A stretch of DNA of 64,000 nucleotides from Aliihoeflea sp. 2WW (GTDB lineage Bacteria > Pseudomonadota > Alphaproteobacteria > Rhizobiales > Rhizobiaceae): NCBI RefSeq assembly GCF_000497755.1, contig NZ_AYOD01000011.1, positions 15,741 to 79,740 of the forward strand. Reading direction: 5' to 3'. Positions within the stretch are counted from its first letter, which is position 1. Each line of letters starts with the position of its first letter. Below the pieces are notes generated by a model. It saw only the letters and a list, made by a program, of their open reading frames with translations, had not been told where the DNA came from and made no database searches. The translations under genes and the position numbers were made by a program. This document shows, piece by piece, positions 25,278 to 34,273 of this stretch.

Positions 25278-25856
25278 ATGCCGATCATTCGCGGAACGCT
25301 GATCCGGGGCTATGCGGCCGACGTCCGCAGGCGCCTTGCCGAGCGGCTGACGGATGCCGTCGCGGCGACGCTCCAAGCACCGCTGGACGCAATCACCGTG
25401 GTGTTCGAGGAAGTCGATGCGGACAGCTATATGCGCGGGCGCGCGCCACGATCGCCCGGCGCCGCCTTGCGTCCGGCGAGCGAGATCGTGCTCGACTTTC
25501 TGCGCCTGATGGAAGCGCGCGACCTCGACGGGGCGCGCAGGCATTTGAGCCCGGACTTCGAGATGGTGTTTCCCGGCCCGACTAACGGTACGCGGATGAC
25601 CCGACTGGAGGACCTGGTCGCCTTTTCCGCGCCGCGCTACCGCTTTGTGCGCAAGACGGTCGACAGCGTGAACGAAAGCCATGCTGGCACCACGACCACG
25701 GTCTTCGTTTCTGGCACGCTTCACGGCGAACAGCCGGACGGGACGCCGTTCGCGAACGTCCGGTTCATTGACCGGTTCGAGGTGGAAGACGGAAAGATCC
25801 GGCGGCAGGAGGTCTGGAACGACCTAGCGACGGCGCTTCGACCGGCCTCTGACTAG
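25278..25856 (+). CDS. Fusion of a 4-oxalocrotonate tautomerase-like domain with a SnoaL/NTF2-like domain
   Basis: A 192-residue protein. Residues 1-58 resemble 4-oxalocrotonate tautomerase: Met-Pro start (Pro2 would become the catalytic N-terminal proline), the LAERLTDAVAATLQAPLDAITVVFEEV helix-strand pattern and a downstream MRGRAP. Residues about 68-185 form a SnoaL/NTF2-like cone (IVLDFLRLMEARDLDGARRHLSPDFEMVFPG, then NVRFIDRFEVEDGKIRRQEVWND). Both folds isomerise or hydrate small keto-acids or polyketides. ATG 25278 has ACGGAG upstream. It is divergent from the GntR operon across the palindrome and precedes the TAXI TRAP genes, so it is likely part of the same regulon. Confidence 0.8.
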   Translation: MPIIRGTLIRGYAADVRRRLAERLTDAVAATLQAPLDAITVVFEEVDADSYMRGRAPRSPGAALRPASEIVLDFLRLMEARDLDGARRHLSPDFEMVFPGPTNGTRMTRLEDLVAFSAPRYRFVRKTVDSVNESHAGTTTTVFVSGTLHGEQPDGTPFANVRFIDRFEVEDGKIRRQEVWNDLATALRPASD

Positions 25857-26021
25857 CGCTGGCCCAGAGCGGCTAATCGGCTGGCGCAGCGACGCAATTG
25901 CCCGCAAATCGGTGGGCCGGCGCCAATGATGGCGAGAATGAGGCTTGCACTCCCACGTACGAGCGGAAACATTGCGGCCCTGGGAACATCCGGGAGCGTC
26001 TCAGCCAATGAGGAGAGAACC

Positions 26022-27044
26022 ATGAGCCTTTCATTCAACGGGCTGGCGAAAGCCGCAGCCATCCTTTCGATCGCGGGCGGCCTTGCCACGCTTCCGGCCA
26101 CTGCGCAGGACATCCAGTTCTTCCGCATCGCGACCGGCGGCACGGCCGGCACTTATTTTCCGATCGGCGGCCTGTTGTCCAACGCCATCTCCAACCCGCC
26201 AGGCTCCCGCGCCTGCGAGGAAGGCGGAAGCTGCGGCGCGCCCGGCGTGATCGCGACTGCGCTCGCCTCCAACGGCTCGGTCGCCAACATCAACGGCATT
26301 GCCAGCGGCCAGATCGAATCCGGCTTCTCGCAGTCCGACGTCGCCTACTGGGCGCACACGGGCACCGGCGTCTTCGAGGGCAAGGGCGCACTCGAAAACG
26401 TGCGCGCCATCGCCAATCTTTATCCCGAAAGCATCCATCTGGTCGCACGCGCGGATGCCGGCATCGCCTCGGTCGCCGATCTTGCCGGCAAGAAGGTTTC
26501 GCTCGACGAGCCGGGTTCGGGAACGCTCGTCGATGCCCGCATCATCCTCGAGGCCTACGGCCTTTCCGAAGACGATGTCGAGGCCGAGTTCCTCAAGCCG
26601 AACCAGGCTGCGGACCTCATGCGCGACAACAACATGGACGCCTTCTTCTTCGTCGGCGGCTTCCCGGCCGGTGCGATCACCGAACTGGCAACCAGTCAGG
26701 ACATCGTCCTCGTTCCGATCGAGGGACCTGAAGCAGACGCGCTGCTCGAGGAATACGGCTTCTTCGCCGAGCATACCATCCCCGGCGGCACCTATGAGGG
26801 CGTGCCGGACGACGTCCAGAGCATCAGCGTCGGCGCCCAGTGGGTGACCAGCGCGGAGCAGCCCGACGATCTCATCTACGAGATCACCAAGGCGCTTTGG
26901 AACGACAATTCGCGCGCCCTGCTCGACAATGGGCACGCCAAGGGCGCGTCGATCGTGAAGGAAACCGCGCTCGAAGGCGTCGGCATCCCGCTCCACGCCG
27001 GCGCCGAGCGCTTCTACAAGGAAGCCGGCCTGCTTCAGGAATAG
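26022..27044 (+). CDS. TAXI family TRAP transporter solute receptor
   Basis: A 340-residue periplasmic receptor with a signal peptide ending near LPATAQD. The TAXI hallmark GGTAGTYFPIGG appears just after it, followed by SNGSVANINGIASGQIESGFSQSDVAYWA and LAGKKVSLDEPGSGT. The start is ATG 26022, with AGGAG six bases upstream. The receptor has an extra Cys-containing loop (ACEEGGSCGAPG) at about residues 58-72 that could form a disulfide. It works with the fused permease downstream. Ligands of TAXI receptors are poorly known; glutamate or 2-oxoglutarate-type acids are examples. Confidence 0.93.
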   Translation: MSLSFNGLAKAAAILSIAGGLATLPATAQDIQFFRIATGGTAGTYFPIGGLLSNAISNPPGSRACEEGGSCGAPGVIATALASNGSVANINGIASGQIESGFSQSDVAYWAHTGTGVFEGKGALENVRAIANLYPESIHLVARADAGIASVADLAGKKVSLDEPGSGTLVDARIILEAYGLSEDDVEAEFLKPNQAADLMRDNNMDAFFFVGGFPAGAITELATSQDIVLVPIEGPEADALLEEYGFFAEHTIPGGTYEGVPDDVQSISVGAQWVTSAEQPDDLIYEITKALWNDNSRALLDNGHAKGASIVKETALEGVGIPLHAGAERFYKEAGLLQE

Positions 27045-27080
27045 CCGGCGCGCCATCGTTGCCGACGACCGCAATGCCCT

Positions 27081-27107
27081 GCCATTCGCCGAGCTTCGGC
27101 GAATGGC
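27081..27107 (+). terminator. Strong hairpin between the TAXI receptor and permease genes (attenuator or mRNA-stabilising)
   Basis: GCCATTCGCCGA (27081-27092) and TCGGCGAATGGC (27096-27107) are fully complementary with a three-base loop, followed by a T-rich stretch (ATCTTCTTTTCC). It lies between receptor and permease, so partial termination or 3'-end protection would keep receptor levels above permease levels. Confidence 0.65.
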
Positions 27108-27141
27108 ATCTTCTTTTCCATGAACCGACGAAACGACGCCG

Positions 27142-29184
27142 ATGACCCAGTCCGCAAGCCAGACCGACCAGCCCGACCTTGCGGAACTGGAGGAGAAGTT
27201 CGACCCGGAGGTGCGGTTCCGCCCGCTGGGCCCGGCAGTCGGCTGGCTGGTGGCCGGCCTCCTCTTCACCCTTTCGGTTTTCCACTACTACACGGCCGGC
27301 TTTGGCCTCTTGCGCGAGGTCACGCATCGCGGCGTCCACATGGCGTTCGTGATCGGGCTGATCTTTCTCGTCTTCGCAGCGACCCCGACCGGCCAGAAGT
27401 CGCTCTACCGATCGTCATTGCTGCGACCAGGAGGCATTCCGCTCATCGACTGGGCATTCGCGCTCGCCGGTGCGGTATCCGTCATGTACGTGCCCTGGAT
27501 TTTCAACGATCTTGCCTTTCGCGTCGGCAATCCCCTGCCGATCGACGTCGTAATGGGCACCATCCTGATTGTCGTCCTGCTCGAGGCGACACGCCGCTCG
27601 ATGGGCTGGCCGCTGCCCGTCATCGCCTGCCTTTTCATGGCCTATGCGCTGTTCGGGCGCAGCGCGCCCGGCATTCTGGTCCATCCGGGCACGAGCTGGT
27701 CCGGGCTGGTGAACCACCTCTATCTGACCAGCCAGGGCATCTTCGGCCTGCCGGTCGGCGTCGTCGCCACCTATGTCTTCCATTTCGTGCTGTTCGGCGT
27801 GCTCGCGACGCGGATGGGCCTCGGTAAGCTGTTCATCGATCTCGCATCAGCCGTCGCCGGGCGCTTTTCAGGCGGGCCGGCCAAGGTTTCCGTCCTGTCG
27901 TCCGCACTTCTCGGTTCGATCTCTGGCTCCTCGATCGCCAATACGGTGACGACGGGATCGCTGACGATCCCGGCGATGATCCGCGTCGGCTATCCGCGCC
28001 ACTTCGCTGCCGCCGTCGAGGCCGCGGCCAGCACCGGCGGCCAGATCACGCCGCCCGTCATGGGCGCCGCGGCGTTCCTGATGGTCGAGTTCCTCGGCAT
28101 TCCCTATACCGACATTCTCATCGCCGCCCTCGTGCCCGCCTTCATGCACTTCTTCGGTGTGTTGATGCAGGTCCATTTCGAGGCCAAGCGGCTCGGCCTG
28201 CGCGGCCTGACTGCCGACGAACTGCCCCGCGTGTGGCAGGTGCTGCGGCACGATTGGCCGACGGTGATCCCGCTCTTCGTCCTGATCGGCGTTCTGATGA
28301 ACGGCTATACGCCCTATCTCGCCGCCTTCTGGGGCATCACAGCGTGCATGGTCATCGGCATCGCGAACCCGAAGAACCGCATCACCATTCGCGACATCTT
28401 CGACAGCTTCGTCCTCGGCGCGAAATTCGCGCTCGCGGTCGGCGCCGCGGCCGCGACGGTCGGCATGGTGATCGGCGTCGTCACGTTGACGGGCGTCAGC
28501 TTCAAGGTGTCCTTCATCGTCACCTCGACGGCGGCGACCTGGGCCAGCGCCCTCCAGCCCTTCATCCCGTTCGAACTGCTCCAGCCGCAGACACTGACGC
28601 TCATCATCACGCTCGTTCTGACGGGCGTCGTGTGCGTTCTCATGGGCTGCGGCATCCCGACGACAGCCAACTACCTGATCATGGTGACCGTCGCCGCGCC
28701 GATCCTGGGCATGCTCGGCGTCGAGCCGCTCGTGGCGCATTTCTTCGTCTTCTACTACGGCGTCCTTGCCGACATCACGCCTCCCGTCGCGCTTGCCGCC
28801 TACGCCGCCGCGGGCATCGCCAACGCCAACCCGTTCCGGGCCGGCAACACGGCCTTCAGGCTCAGCATCGGCAAGGTGCTCATTCCGTTCGTCTTCGTCT
28901 TCTCGCCGTCCCTGCTGATCGTCGTCGAAGGCTTTTCGCTCGACGCATTCCTTTTGGCCTTCACGGGCGCAGCACTGGGCATCACCGCCCTGTCGGCGGC
29001 GTTTTCGGGCTATCTGATCCAGCCGCTGCGCGCCTTCGAGAGGCCGCTGCTCGCGGTCGCGGCGATCCTGATGGTCGCGCCCGAACTGACGACGACGCTG
29101 ATCGGAGCGGCCGTTCTCTTCGCCATCGCGCTGATGCAGATCGTCCAGATGCGCATGGCGAAAGCCAGCGCGGGAGCGCGCTGA
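27142..29184 (+). CDS. TRAP transporter fused permease (4TM/12TM, DctQM fusion)
   Basis: A 680-residue polytopic protein, the size of the fused small and large permeases that work with TAXI receptors. The N-terminal part (about 40-190) has the DctQ-type helices. The large-permease region has GSISGSSIANTVTTGSLTIPAMIRVGY near residue 255, AASTGGQITPPVMGAAAFLM near 295, GCGIPTTANYL near 505 and DITPPVALAAYAAAGIA near 545. It is the only permease for the upstream receptor. It ends ten bases from the convergent rmlD stop. Confidence 0.95.
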   Translation: MTQSASQTDQPDLAELEEKFDPEVRFRPLGPAVGWLVAGLLFTLSVFHYYTAGFGLLREVTHRGVHMAFVIGLIFLVFAATPTGQKSLYRSSLLRPGGIPLIDWAFALAGAVSVMYVPWIFNDLAFRVGNPLPIDVVMGTILIVVLLEATRRSMGWPLPVIACLFMAYALFGRSAPGILVHPGTSWSGLVNHLYLTSQGIFGLPVGVVATYVFHFVLFGVLATRMGLGKLFIDLASAVAGRFSGGPAKVSVLSSALLGSISGSSIANTVTTGSLTIPAMIRVGYPRHFAAAVEAAASTGGQITPPVMGAAAFLMVEFLGIPYTDILIAALVPAFMHFFGVLMQVHFEAKRLGLRGLTADELPRVWQVLRHDWPTVIPLFVLIGVLMNGYTPYLAAFWGITACMVIGIANPKNRITIRDIFDSFVLGAKFALAVGAAAATVGMVIGVVTLTGVSFKVSFIVTSTAATWASALQPFIPFELLQPQTLTLIITLVLTGVVCVLMGCGIPTTANYLIMVTVAAPILGMLGVEPLVAHFFVFYYGVLADITPPVALAAYAAAGIANANPFRAGNTAFRLSIGKVLIPFVFVFSPSLLIVVEGFSLDAFLLAFTGAALGITALSAAFSGYLIQPLRAFERPLLAVAAILMVAPELTTTLIGAAVLFAIALMQIVQMRMAKASAGAR

Positions 29185-29194
29185 ACGAGGCCGT

Positions 29195-30082
29195 TCAGCC
29201 TTCGCGGACGGCCTCGACGAAACGACGGACGCCATCGCGCCAATGCGGCAGTTCATGCTCGAACGTCGCGTTGAAGCGACGGTTATCGAGACGCGAATTT
29301 GCCGGCCGCTTCGCGGGGGTCGGATATTGCGCGGTGGCGATCGGCTCGACCGCGGCACAGGCTCCGCCCGCTTCCCGCGACCGCGCGAACACCTCCTCGG
29401 CAAAGCCTGCCCAACTCGTGCAGCCGCCATTCGTCATGTGGAAGACGCCGTGCCAGTCGGCTTGCAAGGGCCGCTCGGCGACAGCACCGCAGACTGCGAG
29501 AATGCCGGCCGCGATGTCGGGCGCGTAGCTCGGCGCCCCCCACTGGTCGGCGACGACGCGCACCACATCCCGATCCCCGGCCAGACGCAGCATTGTCCGG
29601 GCGAAATTGTTGCCCCAGGGGGCATAGACCCAGGACGTGCGCAGGATCACATGCCGGTCGTTGGCGCGTGCGACCGCGGCCTCTCCGGCCAGCTTCGAGC
29701 CGCCGTAGACGCCGACCGGACCGGTCGCGTCCGTCTCGACATAGGGCGCGCTCCCTTCGCCGGAAAAGACATAATCCGTCGAGAGATGGATGATCGCCAG
29801 TCCCGCCTCAGCCGCCTCCTTCGCAACGTTGCCCGCTCCATCGCGGTTCACCGCGAAGGCGATATCCGGCTCGCTCTCGGCCTTGTCGACCGCAGTATAG
29901 GCGGCAGGGTTGATGACGATGTCGGGGCGATGGCGCGCGATCGCGGCGCGGACCGAGGCGGCATCGGTGACGTCGAGTTCGGGCCGGCCGGCGCAGACGA
30001 TTTCGACTTCGCCCGACGCAGCCCGGGCAAGCGCCTTCGCGATCTGCCCATCCTTGCCCGTCACGAGAAGCCGCAGCGCCAT
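29195..30082 (-). CDS. rmlD: dTDP-4-dehydrorhamnose reductase
   Basis: A 295-residue SDR enzyme that makes dTDP-L-rhamnose, the last step of the Rml pathway. The nucleotide-binding LLVTGKDGQIAKAL is at the N-terminus, followed by NPAAYTAVDKAESEPD, the catalytic STDYVFSG and YGGSKLAGE (Tyr-x-x-x-Lys), and RTSWVYAPWGNNF. The start is ATG 30082, two bases from the rmlB stop. It is the last gene of an rmlA-C-B-D operon. Confidence 0.95.
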   Translation of the reverse strand: MALRLLVTGKDGQIAKALARAASGEVEIVCAGRPELDVTDAASVRAAIARHRPDIVINPAAYTAVDKAESEPDIAFAVNRDGAGNVAKEAAEAGLAIIHLSTDYVFSGEGSAPYVETDATGPVGVYGGSKLAGEAAVARANDRHVILRTSWVYAPWGNNFARTMLRLAGDRDVVRVVADQWGAPSYAPDIAAGILAVCGAVAERPLQADWHGVFHMTNGGCTSWAGFAEEVFARSREAGGACAAVEPIATAQYPTPAKRPANSRLDNRRFNATFEHELPHWRDGVRRFVEAVREG

Positions 30083-30083
30083 G

Positions 30084-31142
30084 TCAGGCGACCCTGCCGA
30101 GCCTTTCCCCGGCATAGGAGCGCTCCCGGATCGGCTGCCACCATGACCTGTTGTCCAGATACCAGTCGATGGTCCTCGCGATGCCGGTCTCGAACGATTC
30201 CTGCGCCCGCCATCCGAGTTCGCGCTCGATCTTGGAGGGGTCGATGGCATAGCGGCGGTCGTGGCCCGGGCGATCGGCGACGAACCGGATCAGGTCGCGA
30301 TAGCTCCTCGCACCGCCCCGCGGCCGGCGCTGGTCGAGAAGATCGCAGATCGTCTCGACGACCTGAAGATTGGTGCGCTCCGCACGTCCGCCGACATTGT
30401 AGCTTTCGCCCGGCCGGCCTTTCGTCGCCACGAGTTCCAGCGCGCGCGCATGGTCTTCGACATAAAGCCAGTCGCGCACGTTGCTGCCCTGCCCGTAAAC
30501 GGGAATTTCGCACTCGTGCAGCGCGTTCAAAATGACGAGCGGTATGAGCTTTTCGGGAAAGTGGCAGGGGCCGTAATTGTTGGAGCAGTTCGAAAGGACG
30601 ACCGGAAGACCATAGGTCGCATGCCAGGCGCGGACCAGATGATCGGACGCGGCCTTGGAGGCCGAATAGGGCGATGACGGATCGTAGGGCGTGTCTTCCG
30701 TGAAGACGCCGCTGTCGAACGGCAGGTCGCCGAAAACCTCGTCGGTGGAGACGTGATGGAAGCGGAACGCATCGCGCCGCTCGCCGGGCAGTTCGCGCCA
30801 AAAAGCCAAGGCCGCATTCAACACCTTGAACGTGCCGACGATGTTGGTCTGGATGAAGTCACCCGGCCCGTCGATCGAGCGGTCGACATGGCTTTCGGCA
30901 GCCAGGTGCATGACATGCGTGATCTCTTCGGCCCTCAGGATTTCGAGCACCGCAGCATCGTTGCAAATGTCCGCCTGGTGAAAGCGATAGTGCAGCGACG
31001 ACGCTGCCGCGCCGAGCGAGGCGAGATTGCCGGCATAGGTCAGCTTGTCCAGATTGACGATCCTGACACCCTGCCGTCCGGCCAGGTGGCGGATGACGGC
31101 AGAGCCGATGAAGCCCGCACCGCCCGTGACGAGAATGTTCAT
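30084..31142 (-). CDS. rmlB: dTDP-glucose 4,6-dehydratase
   Basis: A 352-residue extended SDR. The N-terminal [19 protein letters not shown] binds [30 protein letters not shown] (with the dehydratase Asp-Glu pair) and [17 protein letters not shown] (catalytic Tyr and Lys) are all RmlB-specific. It converts dTDP-glucose to the 4-keto-6-deoxy sugar. The start is ATG 31142, overlapping rmlC by four bases. Confidence 0.96.
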   Translation of the reverse strand: MNILVTGGAGFIGSAVIRHLAGRQGVRIVNLDKLTYAGNLASLGAAASSLHYRFHQADICNDAAVLEILRAEEITHVMHLAAESHVDRSIDGPGDFIQTNIVGTFKVLNAALAFWRELPGERRDAFRFHHVSTDEVFGDLPFDSGVFTEDTPYDPSSPYSASKAASDHLVRAWHATYGLPVVLSNCSNNYGPCHFPEKLIPLVILNALHECEIPVYGQGSNVRDWLYVEDHARALELVATKGRPGESYNVGGRAERTNLQVVETICDLLDQRRPRGGARSYRDLIRFVADRPGHDRRYAIDPSKIERELGWRAQESFETGIARTIDWYLDNRSWWQPIRERSYAGERLGRVA

Positions 31143-31741
31143 GCCGTCCCCTCCTGCTCGCGTTCGCGAAGACCGGGCGTCGCTGCCCGGCCGAAAAGCT
31201 CGGCAGCCTTGAACGAAGGCGCGGCCTCGTCCTTGGCGGAAAGCTGGAGATCGGCCGCATCGACCGGCCACGCGATCCCGATCTGCGGATCGTCGAAACG
31301 AATGCTCCGGTCGCAGGCCGGGACATAGAGGTCCGTGACCTTGTAGACGACCTCCGTGTCCGGCTCGAGCGTGACGAAGCCGTGAGCGAAGCCGCGCGGG
31401 ATGAGGATCTGGTTCCATCTGGCGGCCGAAACCTCGAGGCCCACCCAGCGGCCGAAGGTCGGCGATGCTGCGCGGATATCGACCGCCACGTCGAAGATGG
31501 CGCCCCTGACGACGCGCACCAGCTTGTCCTGCGCATGGGGCGGCAACTGATAGTGCAGCCCGCGCAAAACACCCCTGGCGGCAGAATAGGAATGATTGTC
31601 CTGGACGAAGACGAGATCGATCCCCGCTTCCTGCAGGTGCCGCGAATTGTAGGTTTCAGAAAAGAAGCCGCGCGCATCGCCGAACTTGCGCGGCACGATC
31701 TCCAGCACTTCGGGAATGGCGAGCGGGCGCACCTCAAGCAC
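31139..31741 (-). CDS. rmlC: dTDP-4-dehydrorhamnose 3,5-epimerase
   Basis: A 200-residue cupin-like epimerase. The catalytic His63 is in RGLHYQ, and the [18 protein letters not shown] and [13 protein letters not shown] segments are family signatures. It double-epimerises the 4-keto sugar before RmlD. The start is GTG 31741, overlapping the rmlA end by eight bases. The C-terminal 25 residues ([19 protein letters not shown]) extend beyond the usual length and look unstructured. Confidence 0.95.
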   Translation of the reverse strand: MLEVRPLAIPEVLEIVPRKFGDARGFFSETYNSRHLQEAGIDLVFVQDNHSYSAARGVLRGLHYQLPPHAQDKLVRVVRGAIFDVAVDIRAASPTFGRWVGLEVSAARWNQILIPRGFAHGFVTLEPDTEVVYKVTDLYVPACDRSIRFDDPQIGIAWPVDAADLQLSAKDEAAPSFKAAELFGRAATPGLREREQEGTA

Positions 31742-32639
31742 GGACGATATCCTTCAGTCGCCGCAGATAGGCCGCGTATTCGGTCTTGCCGAGCGCATCG
31801 GCCCGCTTCATGAGTTGCTCGTCGGTCAGGTAGCCGAGCCCGAAGCCGATCTCCTCGGGACACATCACCTTGATGCCCTGTCGCTTCTCGATCGTCCGCA
31901 CGAAGGCGGTGGCTTCGTGCAGGCTGTCATGCGTTCCGGTGTCGAGCCACGCATAGCCGCGGCCGAGCCGCGCGACGTTGAGGTCGCCGCGTGCAAGATA
32001 GGCGTTGTTGACGTCGGTGATTTCCAGTTCGCCGCGCGCCGATGGCTTGATGCCGGCCGCGATGTCGAGCACGTCGTTGTCGTAGAAATAGAGCCCGGTC
32101 ACGGCCCAGTTCGACTTCGGGACGGCGGGCTTTTCCTCGATCGTCTCGGCCATCCCGGATTGGGGATCGAACGAGACGACGCCGTAACGCTCCGGATCGT
32201 CCACCCAATAGGCGAAGACCGTCGCACCTGACGGCCTCGCCCGCGCGTCGCGGCAAAGCTCCGAAAGCCCCGCGCCGTGGAAGATGTTGTCACCGAGCAC
32301 GAGGGCGACGGAGTCGGTACCGACGAAATCCCGCCCGATGATGAAGGCCTCGGCAAGGCCGTTGGGGCTTGGCTGTTCCGCATAGGAGATGTCGACGCCG
32401 AACATCGATCCGTCGCCCAGCAACATCTCGAACGCCGGCCTGTCCCGCGGCGTGCTGATGATGAGAATTTCACGAATTCCCGCAAGCATCAGAACGCCGA
32501 TGGGATAGTATATCATCGGCTTGTCGTAGACCGGCAAAAGCTGTTTCGACACGGAAATGGTCAGCGGAAACAGCCGCGTGCCGGTGCCACCCGCGAGGAC
32601 GATACCCTTCAAGACCCCACCCCGAACCCTAGTATTCAT
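31734..32639 (-). CDS. rmlA: Glucose-1-phosphate thymidylyltransferase
   Basis: A nucleotidyltransferase with the [13 protein letters not shown] pyrophosphorylase motif, [16 protein letters not shown] and a C-terminal YAAYLRRL end. It makes dTDP-glucose, the entry to dTDP-rhamnose. The start is uncertain: ATG 32639 lacks a ribosome site, while TTG 32612 (giving MKGIVLAGG, 292 residues) matches the usual N-terminus and has a G-rich stretch before it. It is the first gene of the rml operon, and the AT-rich region behind it is the likely promoter. Confidence 0.94.
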   Translation of the reverse strand: MNTRVRGGVLKGIVLAGGTGTRLFPLTISVSKQLLPVYDKPMIYYPIGVLMLAGIREILIISTPRDRPAFEMLLGDGSMFGVDISYAEQPSPNGLAEAFIIGRDFVGTDSVALVLGDNIFHGAGLSELCRDARARPSGATVFAYWVDDPERYGVVSFDPQSGMAETIEEKPAVPKSNWAVTGLYFYDNDVLDIAAGIKPSARGELEITDVNNAYLARGDLNVARLGRGYAWLDTGTHDSLHEATAFVRTIEKRQGIKVMCPEEIGFGLGYLTDEQLMKRADALGKTEYAAYLRRLKDIVRA

Positions 32640-32738
32640 TGATCGAATTACATCAATAATACTTCAGGATTGAGGCCGCAATTATAGATATATATAGACC
32701 GAATTACCTATATAAGATCAGATCGAGGCCGGCGGGGG
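32640..32738 (-). promoter_or_regulatory. AT-rich promoter region of the rml operon
   Basis: This 99-base gap upstream of rmlA is much richer in A and T than the flanks, with repeated TATA steps around 32685-32715. It is the only non-coding stretch before rmlACBD, so it should hold their promoter. Individual -35 and -10 boxes cannot be assigned with confidence. Confidence 0.4.
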
Positions 32739-34109
32739 TCAACCGAGCACTTCGCCCACCGCCTCCGCGGTCTTCTGCACGATCTCGTCGGCTTCCGCGC
32801 GCGTCAGGCAAAGCGGCGGGGCGAAGCCGAGGATATCGCCCTGCGGCATCGCCCGGGCGATGACCCCGCGCTTGAGGAGAGCGGCCGCGACCGACGGCCC
32901 GATCTTTCTCGCCGGATCGAAGAACGAGCGCTTGTCGCGATCCTCGACGAACTCGACCGCGCAAAGCATCCCCTCGCCGCGAACGTCACCGACATGGGCG
33001 TGGTCGCCCACCGCCTTGCGCATTTCGGCGTTCAGATACGCCCCCGTCTCGCCGGCATTCTTCACCAGCCCGAGGCTGTCGATCAGCTTCAAGTTGGCAA
33101 CACCCGCCGCCGCCCCGATCGGATGCGCCGAATAGGTCCAGCCATGACCGATCGGTCCGTTCTCATCCGTCCCGCGCGCCAGCACTTCCCAGACCTTCTG
33201 CGAGATGATCGAGCCCGAAAGCGGCGCATAGGCCGAGGTCAATCCCTTGGCGATCGTGATCATGTCGGCCTCGATGCCGTAATGGTCCGAGCCGAACATG
33301 GTGCCGAGGCGACCGAAACCGGTCACGACCTCGTCGGCGATCAGCAGGATGTCGTGCTTGCGCAGCACCGCCTGGATCGCCTCCCAGTAGCCCGCCGGCG
33401 GCGGCACAATGCCGCCCGTGCCCAGCACCGGCTCGCCGATGAAGGCGGCGATCGTGTCGGCGCCTTCGCGGGCGATCAGCTTTTCCAGTTCGCCTGCGCA
33501 ATGCGCGACGAAATCGGCCTCGCTCATCGCCGCATCGGGCCGGCGGAAATAGTAGGGCGCCTCGGTGTGAAGGATGCGCTCCAGCGGCAGGTCGAACTTG
33601 TCGTGGAAGAGCTTCAGCCCGGTCAGCGAGCCCGTCACGAGCCCCGAGCCGTGATAGCCGCGCCAGCGCGAGATGATCTTCTTCTTTTCAGGCCGGCCAA
33701 GAATGTTGTTGTAGTACCAGACGAGCTTGACGTTGGTCTCGTTCGCATCCGAGCCGCCAAGCCCGAAATAGACTTTCGACATGTTCTTGGGCGCCCGCTC
33801 CAGCACCATCTGCGCCAGCGTGATCGACGCTTCCGTGCCGTGGCCGACATAGGCGTGATAGTAGGCGAGCTCCTTCGCCTGGGCAGCGATCGCCTCGGCG
33901 ATCTCAGGCCGCCCATAGCCGACATTGACGCAATAGAGCCCGGCGAAGGCGTCGAGCAGGCGGTTGCCGTCGCGATCCTCGATATGGACGCCCTTGCCCC
34001 CGGTCACGATCCGGTTCGGCGTCTCGCCCCGCTCGTGCTGGGCGAGATGGGTCGACGGGTGGAAGAAATGCGCACGGTCCCACTGGTCGAGCATGTCGTT
34101 CTTCAGCAT
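32739..34109 (-). CDS. Class III aminotransferase (omega-amino acid:pyruvate type, possible DoeD)
   Basis: A 456-residue PLP enzyme. The N-terminus (HFFHPSTHLAQHERGE) and DAFAGLYCVNVGYGR are typical of the omega-aminotransferase subgroup. HGSGLVTGSLTGL, DEVVTGFGRLGTMFG and the PLP lysine in TIAKGLTSAYAPL (about residue 285) are intact. It is divergent from an ectoine hydrolase gene and an M20 deacetylase, so it may be the diaminobutyrate transaminase (DoeD) of ectoine breakdown. A putrescine or beta-alanine transaminase cannot be excluded by sequence. Confidence 0.88.
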   Translation of the reverse strand: MLKNDMLDQWDRAHFFHPSTHLAQHERGETPNRIVTGGKGVHIEDRDGNRLLDAFAGLYCVNVGYGRPEIAEAIAAQAKELAYYHAYVGHGTEASITLAQMVLERAPKNMSKVYFGLGGSDANETNVKLVWYYNNILGRPEKKKIISRWRGYHGSGLVTGSLTGLKLFHDKFDLPLERILHTEAPYYFRRPDAAMSEADFVAHCAGELEKLIAREGADTIAAFIGEPVLGTGGIVPPPAGYWEAIQAVLRKHDILLIADEVVTGFGRLGTMFGSDHYGIEADMITIAKGLTSAYAPLSGSIISQKVWEVLARGTDENGPIGHGWTYSAHPIGAAAGVANLKLIDSLGLVKNAGETGAYLNAEMRKAVGDHAHVGDVRGEGMLCAVEFVEDRDKRSFFDPARKIGPSVAAALLKRGVIARAMPQGDILGFAPPLCLTRAEADEIVQKTAEAVGEVLG

Positions 34110-34273
34110 CGCTTGGGCTCCTTGAGTTGAGGTCGCTCCGGTTATGGATCAGCGGCGGGGGATAAGAAAACCCTTGTGCCAATGATCCGTCACCGATGGT
34201 CGCAACTGCCGCTTTTCATCGCGGCTGCGGTTCGGATAGCGTGCAGCGTCACTTCCTCCTTGCGAGACCTGCG
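34110..34273. promoter_or_regulatory. Divergent promoter region between the aminotransferase and ectoine hydrolase
   Basis: A 164-base intergenic region separating two diverging genes of the putative ectoine module. No clear palindrome or sigma-70 boxes were recognised. It must contain the promoters of both units. Confidence 0.35.
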
